DNA of 64,000 bases from CAVVIH01 sp963748295 (GTDB lineage Bacteria; Acidobacteriota; Vicinamibacteria; Vicinamibacterales; 2-12-FULL-66-21), in NCBI GenBank assembly GCA_963748295.1, contig CAVVIH010000005.1, forward strand, positions 434,001 through 498,000, written 5' to 3'. The translations under genes were made by a program, and so were the position numbers. Numbering within the stretch: the first letter of the stretch is position 1; each line of letters starts with the position of its first letter. Below the pieces are notes generated by a model. It worked only from the letters and a program-made list of their open reading frames with translations. It made no database searches and was not told where the DNA came from. This document shows, piece after piece, positions 47,573-56,906 of the stretch.

Positions 47573-48350
47573 GGGAGAGCCTCAGGCCCGTAAGAGCACC
47601 CGCGACGATACGCGCAGCGACCCGTCGGGCGCGTCGGCCGTGAAGCCCGGGAGCTATTACGGCAACGGCATCCCCTATCTGCCGATCGAGGGCTACCCCG
47701 GAAAGATCATCGCGATCGAAGGCACCGATGGCGTCGGCCGGACGACGCAGATCAGGCTGCTGCGGGAGTGGCTGGAGGTCCAGGGCTACGGCGTGATCGA
47801 AACCGGGTGGACGCGCTCCCAGCTGATGCAGCCGACGATCGATCTGGCCAAAGGCAGCAACACGCTCAACAAGCTGACGTTCGTGCTGCTGTATGCCACC
47901 GACTTCGCGGACCGCCTTGAAAAGGAAATCATTCCAGCCCTCAAAGCCGGCTTCGTGGTCCTCTCCGACCGTTACATCTTCACGGCAATGGCGCGGGCGG
48001 GAGTACCAGGCGTCGATCGCACCTGGGTCCGCAATCTCTACGGGTTCGCCATTGCGCCCCACCTCGTCTTCTACCTCAAGACCGACGAGAAGACGCTGAT
48101 CCGCCGCGTGCTGCAGTCGCGCGGCATGGATTTCTGGGAATCGGGCATGGACATGAAGCTCGGCGACGACATTTACGAGAGCTTCCGCGCCTACCAGCGC
48201 GCGATGCTCCGAGAGTTCACCTCGATGTCCGAAGAGTTCGGGTTCCGGGTGCTCGACGCGCGCCGGAAGATCGACGTCATCCAGGAAGAGCTCCGCCGGC
48301 AGATCGGGGCCTTCCTGGCCGAAAGCGATGGCGGAAGGCCGGGCGACTAG
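47547..48350 (+). CDS. Thymidylate-kinase-like protein, copy 2, altered P-loop
   Basis: A 267-residue paralogue of the previous gene, overlapping it by 26 bases. An extra N-terminal tail of about 45 residues (SSTSLPEGEPQARKSTRDD) precedes IIAIEGTDGVGRTTQIRLLREWL. The P-loop reads GTDGVGRT: the invariant lysine is arginine. The DR(Y) motif (FVVLSDRYIFTAMARAG) and FWESGMDMKLGDDIYESFRAYQ are kept. It may be a weakened kinase or a regulatory partner of copy 1. A Pho box starts four bases after its stop. Confidence 0.82.
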   Translation: MNSSTSLPEGEPQARKSTRDDTRSDPSGASAVKPGSYYGNGIPYLPIEGYPGKIIAIEGTDGVGRTTQIRLLREWLEVQGYGVIETGWTRSQLMQPTIDLAKGSNTLNKLTFVLLYATDFADRLEKEIIPALKAGFVVLSDRYIFTAMARAGVPGVDRTWVRNLYGFAIAPHLVFYLKTDEKTLIRRVLQSRGMDFWESGMDMKLGDDIYESFRAYQRAMLREFTSMSEEFGFRVLDARRKIDVIQEELRRQIGAFLAESDGGRPGD

Positions 48351-48353
48351 GTG

Positions 48354-48382
48354 GTTACACAGAATTTACACGTGTGAAACTG
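48354..48382 (+). promoter_or_regulatory. Pho box upstream of pstB-phoU
   Basis: GTTACAC (48354), TTTACAC (48365) and GAAACTG (48376) are 7-bp half-sites with 4-bp spacers, 11 bases apart, ending about 35 bases before the pstB ATG. Confidence 0.65.
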
Positions 48383-48416
48383 GCGGGAAATCGCCGGCAG
48401 TTAGGCTGAATCTCGC

Positions 48417-49247
48417 ATGAGTGCGCTTCAGACCAGCCCGCGGCCGCTGGCGGTCCAGACCCGCCCCCAGGATCCGTCCGCACAAGACCGGCCGGTGTCG
48501 ATAGACGTTGCCGGGCTGAACTTCTACTACGGGCCCAAGCGAGCGCTCGAAGACATCTCCGTCAAGATTCCCGCCCGGCTCGTCACGGCGTTCATCGGGC
48601 CGTCCGGCTGCGGCAAGAGCACATTCCTGCGCACGCTGAACAGGATGAACGACATCATTCCTGGCACGCGGGTCGAGGGAAAAGTCCTGATCGAGGGCGA
48701 TGACGTCTACCGGCCGGGCACCGACGTCGTCGCGCTTCGCCGGCGCGTCGGCATGGTCTTCCAGAAGTCGAATCCGTTTCCGAAGTCCATCTTCGAGAAC
48801 GTGGCGTATGGCCTGCGGATCAACGGGCTGGCGAATGGACGGGCGGACCTCAACGAGCGGGTCGAGGAGAGCCTGAAGGCCGCGGCCATCTGGGACGAAG
48901 TGAAAGATCGACTCTACGATTCCGCGCTGGCGCTCTCGGGCGGCCAGCAGCAGCGGCTGTGCATCGCCCGCGCGCTGGCGATCAAGCCGGAGATCCTGCT
49001 GATGGACGAGCCGGCGTCGGCGCTGGATCCGATCGCCACCCAGCGCATCGAGGAGCTGATCTACCAGCTCAAGTCGGAGTACACCATCGTCATCGTCACC
49101 CATAACATGCAGCAGGCGGCGCGGGTGTCGGATCGCACCGCGTTCTTCTGGCTCGGGCGGCTCGTCGAGTACGGGTCGACCGATCGCATCTTCACGAACC
49201 CGGCGGAAAAGCTGACCGAAGACTACGTCACCGGGCGGTTTGGATAG
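48417..49247 (+). CDS. pstB: PstB phosphate ABC transporter ATPase
   Basis: A 276-residue ATPase that powers PstCA. FIGPSGCGKSTFLRTLNRMND is Walker A plus the PstB-specific LNRMND; RVGMVFQKSNPFPKSIFENVAYGLRING is the Q-loop; LSGGQQQRLCIARALAIKPEILLMDEPASALDP covers signature, Walker B and D-loop; VTHNMQQAARVSDRTAFF is the H-loop with the NMQQA PstB signature. An unusual N-terminal extension of about 28 residues (Pro/Gln-rich) precedes the domain. It lies 15 kb from pstSCA and is followed by phoU. Confidence 0.95.
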   Translation: MSALQTSPRPLAVQTRPQDPSAQDRPVSIDVAGLNFYYGPKRALEDISVKIPARLVTAFIGPSGCGKSTFLRTLNRMNDIIPGTRVEGKVLIEGDDVYRPGTDVVALRRRVGMVFQKSNPFPKSIFENVAYGLRINGLANGRADLNERVEESLKAAAIWDEVKDRLYDSALALSGGQQQRLCIARALAIKPEILLMDEPASALDPIATQRIEELIYQLKSEYTIVIVTHNMQQAARVSDRTAFFWLGRLVEYGSTDRIFTNPAEKLTEDYVTGRFG

Positions 49248-49254
49248 GACCTCG

Positions 49255-49935
49255 ATGGCAGAACGGATCGTTCCCCACTTCCAGGAGGAGCTGGAACAGC
49301 TCAAGACGCGGCTGCTCGAGATGGGCGGGCTGGCCGAGGACCGCGTGCGCGCCTCGGTGCAGGCGCTGGTCGAACGCGACTCGACGCTGGTCGATCGCGT
49401 GCTCGCCGGCGACGGTCCGATCAACCAGCTGCACATCGAGATCGACAGCCGCTGCTTCAAGCTGCTCGCCCTGCATCAGCCGATGGCGGTCGACCTCCGC
49501 GCGATCGTGTCGGCGGTGAAGATCAACACCGACCTCGAGCGGGTCGGCGATCTGGCGATCAACATCGCCGAGGCGGCGCGCCGGTATCTGCGGCACCCGC
49601 CGGTCAAGGAGCTGATCGACATCCCGCGGATGGCGGACATCGCGCAGCGCATGCTGCGCAACGCGCTCGATTCCTACGTCCGCCGCGACCTCAAGCTCGC
49701 GCACGAGGTGCTCAACGAGGACGACCTGCTCGACTCGCTGAAGACGCAGGTGTTCCGCGAGCTGCTCACCTACATGCTGCAGAACACCGCGACGATCGAG
49801 CCGGCGCTCGACCTGATCCTGATCTCACGGCACCTCGAACGGATCGGCGACCATGCGACCAACGTCGCCGAGGACGTCATCTTCATGGTGTCGGCGCGCG
49901 ACGTCCGGCACCACGCCGGCGAGGTCGAGGCCTAA
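49255..49935 (+). CDS. phoU: PhoU phosphate-signalling protein
   Basis: A 226-residue two-repeat helical protein: HFQEELEQLKTRLLEMGGLAEDRV, then LHQPMAVDLRAIVSAVKINTDLERVGDLAINIAE and the mirrored LLTYMLQNTATIEPALDLILISRHLERIGDHATNVAEDVIF, with the E/D-xxxD metal-binding repeats. It links PstB activity to PhoR so that the kinase is kept off when phosphate is plentiful. ATG 49255 follows pstB by seven bases. No irregularities. Confidence 0.95.
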   Translation: MAERIVPHFQEELEQLKTRLLEMGGLAEDRVRASVQALVERDSTLVDRVLAGDGPINQLHIEIDSRCFKLLALHQPMAVDLRAIVSAVKINTDLERVGDLAINIAEAARRYLRHPPVKELIDIPRMADIAQRMLRNALDSYVRRDLKLAHEVLNEDDLLDSLKTQVFRELLTYMLQNTATIEPALDLILISRHLERIGDHATNVAEDVIFMVSARDVRHHAGEVEA

Positions 49936-49969
49936 CAGACCGGCGCTCGGCCGGCAACGAACCTCCACG

Positions 49970-50184
49970 AATCCGCGACAATCAGCGTCCCGCGATCCTT
50001 CTGATCCGTGGAATCCGCGACAATCAGCGTTCCGTGATCCTCCTGATCCTGGATCCGCGACAATCAGCGTTCCGTGATCCTCCTGATCCCTGGATCCGCG
50101 ACAATCAGCGTTCCGTGATCCTCCTGATCCGTGGAATCCGCGACAATCAGCGTTCCGTGATCCTCCTGATCCGTGGAATCCGCG
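49970..50184. repeat. Five tandem copies of a 41-42 bp repeat
   Basis: Copies start at 49970, 50012, 50053, 50094 and 50135, with a partial sixth at 50177. The unit starts AATCCGCGACAATCAGCG and ends with CTGATCCGTGG. Copies are 41 or 42 bp and nearly identical, with no variable spacers, so this is a minisatellite and not a CRISPR. It lies between phoU and yacG. The glycine/serine-rich reading on the other strand is an artefact of the repeat. Confidence 0.9.
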
Positions 50185-50208
50185 TCTCCGCTGATAGAAT
50201 AAATAGGT

Positions 50209-50387
50209 TTGCCACGGCCCGAACCGCTCTGCGTGGTACTGTCGCCGTTCGCCGGTCGACCCGGCCTGGCGACCGTTCTGCAGCGAGCGGTGCAAGATGG
50301 CTGATCTCGGCCGCTGGCTGACCGAAGAAGTACCGGGTGCCCGTCGAGGCCCCGCCGGACCGGCCGGAGGATACCGGCGACGAATAA
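50209..50387 (+). CDS. yacG: YacG-like zinc-binding DNA gyrase inhibitor (two frameshifts)
   Basis: A tiny gene recovered by reading across two indels. From TTG 50209: PRPEPLCVV, then after one extra base near 50240 CRRSPVDPAWRPFCSERCKMADLGRWLTEE, and after another near 50328 YRVPVEAPPDRPEDTGDE to TAA 50385. The C-x2-C...FCSERC zinc site and the DLGxWLxEEYRVP block are diagnostic of YacG, a small inhibitor of DNA gyrase. It ends 22 bases before the citrate synthase gene. Confidence 0.75.
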
Positions 50388-50409
50388 CCGTCAACGCTGA
50401 CTGCTGCGC

Positions 50410-51696
<1,287 letters not shown>

Positions 51697-51698
51697 GT

Positions 51699-52594
51699 AT
51701 GCTGCGCGCCGTCGTGCTCACCGCGCTGACCTCTGCGGCGTGCCTGTACCGGCGTAGAGCCCGGTCCGGCGTTCGACGGCAAGCGCGCCTTCGAGCACGT
51801 GCGGCAGCTCGTCGAGATCGGCCCGCGTCCCGCCGGCTCCCCCGGCGCGGCCCGCGCCCGCGAGTACATCGCCAAGCAGCTCGGCGAGCTCGGGCTCAAG
51901 GTCGAAGAACAGGCCTTCGACGCCAAGACCCCGCTCGGCGTGGTGCGAATGGTGAACCTGCGCGCGACGTTCCCGTCGGAGCCGGCATCCGGCCGCTCGC
52001 CTCCTGATCACCGGCCACTACGACACCAAGCTCTTCGAGGAATTCACGTTCGTCGGCGCCAACGACGGCGGCTCGAGCGCTGCGTTCCTGATCGAGATTG
52101 CGCGAGTGCTGAAGGATGCGAAACGGCCGCTTCCCATCGAGCTGGTGTTCTTCGACGGCGAGGAAGCGGTGATCGACTGGAACCAGGGCGACGACAACAC
52201 CTACGGCAGCCGGCACTACGTCGAGGCGGCGCGCGCCGGCGGCCGGCTGAAGGACATCCGCGCGATGATCCTCGTCGACATGATTGGCGATCGCGACCTG
52301 CGGATCCTGCGCGAGACCAACTCGACGCGGTGGCTGACCGACGCGATCTGGAACGCCGCGAAGCGCGCCGGCCGGCGTGAGTTCGTCGACGAGCCGCTCG
52401 ACGTCAAGGACGATCACCTGTCGTTCCTGAAGGCCGGCGTCCCCGCCGTCGACATCATCGACCTCGACTACCCGGCGTGGCACACCGAGGGCGACACGCT
52501 GGACAAGGTGTCGGCCGAGTCGCTCCAGGCGGTCGGGGATGTCGTGCTCGCGGCGCTGCCGGAGATCCTCGGCCGGCTGGCAAAGCAACGCTAG
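51699..52594 (+). CDS. M28 family metallopeptidase, QC/aminopeptidase-like (frameshifted)
   Basis: Secreted or lipid-anchored M28 protein. The N-terminus MLRAVVLTALTSAACL resembles a lipobox. After an indel near 51745 the text reads FDGKRAFEHVRQLVEIGPRPAGSPGAARAREYI; after another near 52003, LLITGHYDTKLF, VGANDGGSSAAFLIEIARVL, LPIELVFFDGEEAV, MILVDMIGDRDLRIL and DLDYPAWHTEGDTLDKV. All zinc ligands (HxD, D, EE, D, H) are present. The closest functional relatives are glutaminyl cyclases and aminopeptidases; the two cannot be separated here. Confidence 0.84.
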
Positions 52595-53804
52595 CTGCGG
52601 ACGCCCAGCTCCCGGCGGATCTCTTCCTCGGTCAGCACCGACTCGGAGGCCTTCGCCCGGGCGAACAGGCGATCGACGATCTCCTCCGTCGCCGGCAGCC
52701 CGCGCTTCTCCAGCCAGAAGACGACGTTCGACTTGCCCGACATCGGCCCGACTTCGATTTCCTGCTCGCGGTTCACCAGGCTCGCCGGCACGCCCGAGTA
52801 GACCGCGTCGACGAGCTCGCGGTCGTTTTTCCGGAACGCCTTGATCACCGCCGCGGCGTGCACGCCGGTCGCCGTCCTGAACGCATCGCGTCCGACCACC
52901 GGATAGTTCGGCGGAATCGGCACGCGGGTCACCTCGGAAACGTACTCGCAGTATTCCACGAGCGCGGAGAGGTCCCGCTCGATGTAACCCATGAGGACCA
53001 GGTTCACGAGCAGCATGTCCATCGGCGTGTTGCCGACGCGCTCGCCGATGCCGATCGCGGCGCCGTGCAGCCGCGTCGCCCCCGCCTCGAGCGCCGCGAG
53101 CGAGTTGATGACGGCGAAGTCCCGATCGCGATGGCCGTGCCAGTCGATGCCGACGCCGCCGCCGCACTCCTCCACCACGCCGGCGATGAATCGGACGACG
53201 GCCGCCGCGCCCGCCGGCGTCGAGTGGCCGACGGTGTCGGCGATGCAGACGCGCTTCGCGCCCGCGCGAATCGCCGTCGTGTAGAGCTTGCCGCAGCGTA
53301 TCGGGATCGGCGCGCGTGGTGTCCTCGGTCACGTACATGACCGGCAGCCCCTCGCCGACCGCGAACGCGATCGCCTCTTCGGTCAGCTTCAGCAGCTGGT
53401 CGATCCCCCAGCCCTCGGCGTACTGCCGCAGCGGGCTCGATCCGATGAACGTGCAGCACTCGATCTCGACGCCGGTGCGCTGCGCGATCTCGACGACCGG
53501 CCTGATGTCGGCGATCACCGTCCTGGCCGCGCAGTTGGCGCGGACCGTTGAGCCGCTGATCGCCAATCTCGCGCGCGAGGCGCTCGACGTCCCGCACGAC
53601 GTGGGGGCCGGCGCCGGGCAGGCCGATATCGGCGGTATCGATCCCGAGCCGATCGATCAGGTGGAGGATCCGCAGCTTCTCGTCGATGCTCGGGCACCGC
53701 ACGGACGGCGACTGCAGGCCGTCCCGGAGCGTCTCGTCGTCCAGCAGGACCGGGCCGGTGCGCGCTGCGTCAGTCTTGTTCCAGTCGTATATGAGCCTGT
53801 GCAT
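52591..53804 (-). CDS. HMGL/isopropylmalate-synthase-like carbon-carbon lyase (frameshifted)
   Basis: TIM-barrel enzyme of the DRE-TIM family. VLLDDETLRDGLQSPSV holds the metal/acid motif (T-L-R-D-G-x-Q), IDEKLRILHLIDRLGIDTADIGLPG follows, and GIDWHGHRDRDFAVINSLAALEAGATRLHGAAIGIGERVGNTPMD carries the HxH metal ligands. Frames change near 53545 and near 53295. The C-terminal domain (TATGVHAAAVIKAFRKNDRELVDAVYSGVP) resembles LeuA or homocitrate/citramalate synthases; the exact acceptor is not clear. Start MHRLIYDWNKTDAARTG overlaps the preceding membrane gene by about 35 bases. Confidence 0.84.
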
Positions 53805-54074
53805 TTGTTGCAACGCGGATCGTCCAGAGGCCGGCGAGCAAGATGAGGCCGGCCCACAGCGTCGAGATCAGCGCCGCGTCGCGCACGGCGGCGTGCATCA
53901 TCTCGCTGAGCGACACGAACGGGCCGCGGCCGGCGTCGTGGAGTGCGGCGCGAAAGAGATAGTCCTTGGCGGCGCGGTTCAGCAGCAGGTCGTAGAGCCC
54001 GTTCCACACCACCACTGCGATCCCGATCCAGATCCAGATCGCCAGTGCGCTGGGAGCGGAGGACTGACCCCATT
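53770..54074 (-). CDS. Small two-helix membrane protein (start unsettled)
   Basis: The clear part is a protein ending RAALHDAGRGPFVSLSEMMHAAVRDAALISTLWAGLILLAGLWTIRVATN, preceded by a first helix ALAIWIWIGIAVVVWNGLYDLLL. Annotating from GTG 54015 gives 81 residues. A longer version starting at ATG 54073 (TAAATGG, overlapping the phosphatase stop) with one missing base near 54040 would add the full first helix and is more natural. No family is recognised. It is probably co-transcribed with the phosphatase gene. Confidence 0.5.
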
Positions 54075-55680
54075 TACGCCTGATACCGCAGCACCATCAC
54101 CGTGATGTCGTCGTTCTGCGGCGCCCCGCGCGCGAACTCGCGTACGTCCGCGAACAGCTGGTCGAGCAGCTTCTGCGGTTCGACGCTTTCGTTCGCTTGG
54201 ACGAGGCTCAGGATCCGGCCTTCGCCGTATTCCTCGCCGGTGACCGACAACGCTTCGGAGACGCCGTCGCTGAACACGACGAGCCAGTCGCCGGGTGTCA
54301 GCTGCACCGTCTCCTCTTCGTAGCTCGCGCTCTCGAACAGTCCCGACGATCGGTCCGCCGCGCTCGAGGCGGCGGAAGCCGTTCGGTCCGACGATCAACG
54401 GCGGGTTGTGCCCGGCGTTGCAGTAGGTCAAATGGCCGTCGGGATGGAGAGCGCCATACATCAGCGTCACGAACCGCGACTCGATCCCGCGGCGGTAGAG
54501 CGCGAGGTTGACGCGGCTGATGGTCTGCGACGGCGGATCGCTGCCGGCGGCTTGAGCCGCAAACATGCCCTGCATCATCGCGCTGAGGAGCGCCGCCGGC
54601 GGCCCCTTGCCCGCCACGTCGCCGAGCGCGAAGCCGAACGATCCATCCAACAGGTCGACGTAATCGTAGAAGTCGCCGCCGATCGATCGGCATGGCAGCG
54701 ACGCGGCCGCCGCACGGAAGTAGGCGCCCGTGCGGCCAGCCTTGGGCAGGAGCGCCTGCTGGATCTCGGCAGCGATCCGCATCTCCTGCTCCATCCGCGC
54801 CTTCTCCATCGTCTCGCGATAGAGCCTGGCATTCTCGATGGCAACCGCGGCTTCGGTCGCAAGCGTCTCGAGCGCGGCGCGCGTCGAGTTCGACAGCAGC
54901 GATCCCTTCTCGCGGCTGTCGAGATACAGCACGCCGATCCGCCGTTCTTCGCCGGCAGCCTCCGCCTTGTCCAGATACCGCACGAGCCGGAGCGGCACGC
55001 ACAGCACGTTGCGGATGCCGAGCGCCACGGTGCCGGAGTGGAAGTTGGCAAGCTCGCTGTCCAGCAAGTCGGCGACGATGCGCGGCCTCGCCGGTGCGGA
55101 ACACTTCCTCGGGAATCTTGCGGCTGGTCGCGAAGCTTCCGCCCGGCAGCACCACGCGGCCGCGGTTGCGCGCCATCTTGAATTCCAGCTCGCCCCCCTG
55201 GTCGAGCATGATGAAGCCGCGCTCCGCACCACCCACCTCTATCGCCGAGTCCAGCACCAGCGACAGCACGTCGTCGAGCACGCGGCCCGAGCCGAGCGCC
55301 CGCAGGCCCTCCAGGAGCACCGCAATCTGCCGCAGGTCCCCGATCGCCGTGGTCGTCGCGCGCTCCACCGGCGGGGCGGTGTCGGCGAGCAGGAACACCA
55401 TTTCCGCGCCGCCGGTCCGTCCGAGGCGGACGCGATCGCCGTGCGCCAGGGCGCGCTCGGTGACCTGATCGCCGTTGACGTAGGTCCCGTAGCGCGAATT
55501 GCGGTCGCGCAGCAGGAAACGGTTGTCCTGGACGAGGATTTCGGCGTGATCGCGCGACACTTCGCTGCCGGCCAGGCGGAGGTCGTTGGTCTCGCGGCGG
55601 CCAATCTCGAAGTGCCCCTTGGAAATCGGTACGATTCGCCGGCCCATGGCGTCGGTCACTTCGAGTCGGGCATCTGACAT
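54074..55680 (-). CDS. FHA-GAF-PP2C (SpoIIE/RsbU-type) serine phosphatase (frameshifted)
   Basis: Signal protein with three domains. FHA: GHFEIGRRETNDLRLAGSEVSRDHAEILVQDNRFLLRDRNSRYGTYVNGD. GAF: VLSLVLDSAIEVGGAERGFIML, then in another frame IGVLYLDSREKGSLLS. PP2C: EIQQALLPKAGRTGAYF, CRSIGGDFYDYVDLLDGSFGFALGDVAGKGPPAALLSAMMQG, TYCNAGHNPPLIVG, then in a third frame LTPGDWLVVFSDGVSEA and APQNDDITVMVLRYQA. Indels are near 55090 and 54345. It probably binds phosphothreonine partners and dephosphorylates anti-sigma antagonists or similar targets. Confidence 0.87.
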
Positions 55681-55720
55681 GTGGGCAGTCTAGCGAAGCT
55701 TCAGCAGGTTGAAAAGACCG

Positions 55721-56005
55721 TCACCGTCGGCGCCGGAGGACGCCGAGGAACAGCACCACGAGCGCGGCGCCGGCCGACAGCCCGGCCGCAAGCTGCAGAA
55801 TCTGCGGATCCGCGGCCCGGGTGGACGCCTGATACAGGTAAATGCCAAGGATCGCCAGCGCCGCCACCAGCACCAGGAACACCAGAGGGTTCCGGCGCCT
55901 GGCGACTGGAACCGGCCGCCGGACGGGATCAGTGGTCGCGTGCCCGCATCGATAACAAACGATCGCCTTGTCAGCTATCTCGGTCCCGCAACTGCGGCAC
56001 TGCAT
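55721..56005 (-). CDS. Zinc-ribbon protein with two membrane helices
   Basis: A 94-residue protein starting MQCRSCGTEIADKAIVCYRCG, a zinc-ribbon (CxxC-x12-CxxC), then a basic linker and two helices (LVFLVLVAALAILGIYLY and LQLAAGLSAGAALVVLFLGVL). I take ATG 56005; the longer frame upstream runs into the ZnuB gene and looks non-coding. The function is unknown. It lies between znuB and the phosphatase gene on the same strand. Confidence 0.72.
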   Translation of the reverse strand: MQCRSCGTEIADKAIVCYRCGHATTDPVRRPVPVARRRNPLVFLVLVAALAILGIYLYQASTRAADPQILQLAAGLSAGAALVVLFLGVLRRRR

Positions 56006-56048
56006 CGGATAATCCGTCTCCCGCGACCCTCCATCGTACCCCGGCCGA

Positions 56049-56903
56049 TCACGTGTTGGCAATCCGCAGCAGGAATGGACGAACCGCGGCCATCGCGAGC
56101 AGCACGACACCAAAGGTGCAGACGATGGTGGCGCCGGTCGGCAGATCGAAGACGAGCGACAGGTATACGCCCATCGCCGAAACGACTGTTCCCATCGTCC
56201 AGCCGATCGCCAGCCGCCGGCCGACGGTATCCGAATAGAGCATTGCCGCAACCGACGGGACGATCAGGTAACAGAACACGAGCAGCACGCCCGCAATCTG
56301 CACCGACGAGGTGACGACGAAGCCGAACGACGCGTAGAACAGGAAGTCCCAGAACCTGACGTTCAGGCCGGTCGACTCCGGATCGTTGTGAGCGAGCGAG
56401 ATCGTCAGGAACGGCTTCCTGAACACGTAATGGAAGATGCCGATGCCGCCGTAGAGCGCGGCCGTCTTGTAGACCTCGGGCCACGAGACCGCAATGATGT
56501 TGCCGACGAGCATGTCTTTGAGGTGCTCGGCCTGCGAGGTCGACTTGCTCATCGCCAGGATCGCCGCGGCGGAGGCGACGGCGTAAGTGATGCCGATGAT
56601 CGCTTCCTGCGGGATGCGCGCGCGCCGGCTTCGCAGCAGCGAGAAGATCGCGGCGCCGATGAAGGTGAACGCGAGAGAGATCCAGTAGACATCCGGGCCG
56701 TGCGGATCGCCGCTCGACCAGGGCAGCAGCATCGCGATCGTGGCGCCGAGCGCCGCGATCTGCGCGAGCGACAGGTCGACGAAAATGACCCCCCGCTCGA
56801 CGACGTGAACACCGAGGTAGGCGTGGATGCCGGTCAGAATCAGGCTCGCGACGAACGGCGCGGCGAGGAAGTCGATGACCTGGCCGAGTGTCATTCCTCC
56901 CAT
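56049..56903 (-). CDS. znuB: ZnuB-like metal ABC transporter permease
   Basis: A 284-residue ABC-3 permease for Zn2+ or Mn2+: ILTGIHAYLGVHVVERGVIFVDLSLAQIAALGATIAML, IIGITYAVASAAAILAMSK, VGNIIAVSWPEVYKTA, then SSVQIAGVLLVFCYLIVPSVAAMLYSDTVGRRLAIGW. Eight or nine helices. ATG 56903 lies three bases before the znuA stop. The ATPase gene (znuC) is not in this window, so it must be elsewhere or shared. Confidence 0.9.
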   Translation of the reverse strand: MGGMTLGQVIDFLAAPFVASLILTGIHAYLGVHVVERGVIFVDLSLAQIAALGATIAMLLPWSSGDPHGPDVYWISLAFTFIGAAIFSLLRSRRARIPQEAIIGITYAVASAAAILAMSKSTSQAEHLKDMLVGNIIAVSWPEVYKTAALYGGIGIFHYVFRKPFLTISLAHNDPESTGLNVRFWDFLFYASFGFVVTSSVQIAGVLLVFCYLIVPSVAAMLYSDTVGRRLAIGWTMGTVVSAMGVYLSLVFDLPTGATIVCTFGVVLLAMAAVRPFLLRIANT

Positions 56904-56906
56904 CCG

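Noticed and set aside
49970..50184. Possible CRISPR array
   Set aside because: The whole 41-42 bp period is conserved, with no variable spacers, and no cas genes are nearby; it is a minisatellite.
49825..50394. Gly/Ser-rich repeat protein on the minus strand
   Set aside because: Its repeats are only the translation of the 42-bp minisatellite, and it overlaps phoU and yacG.
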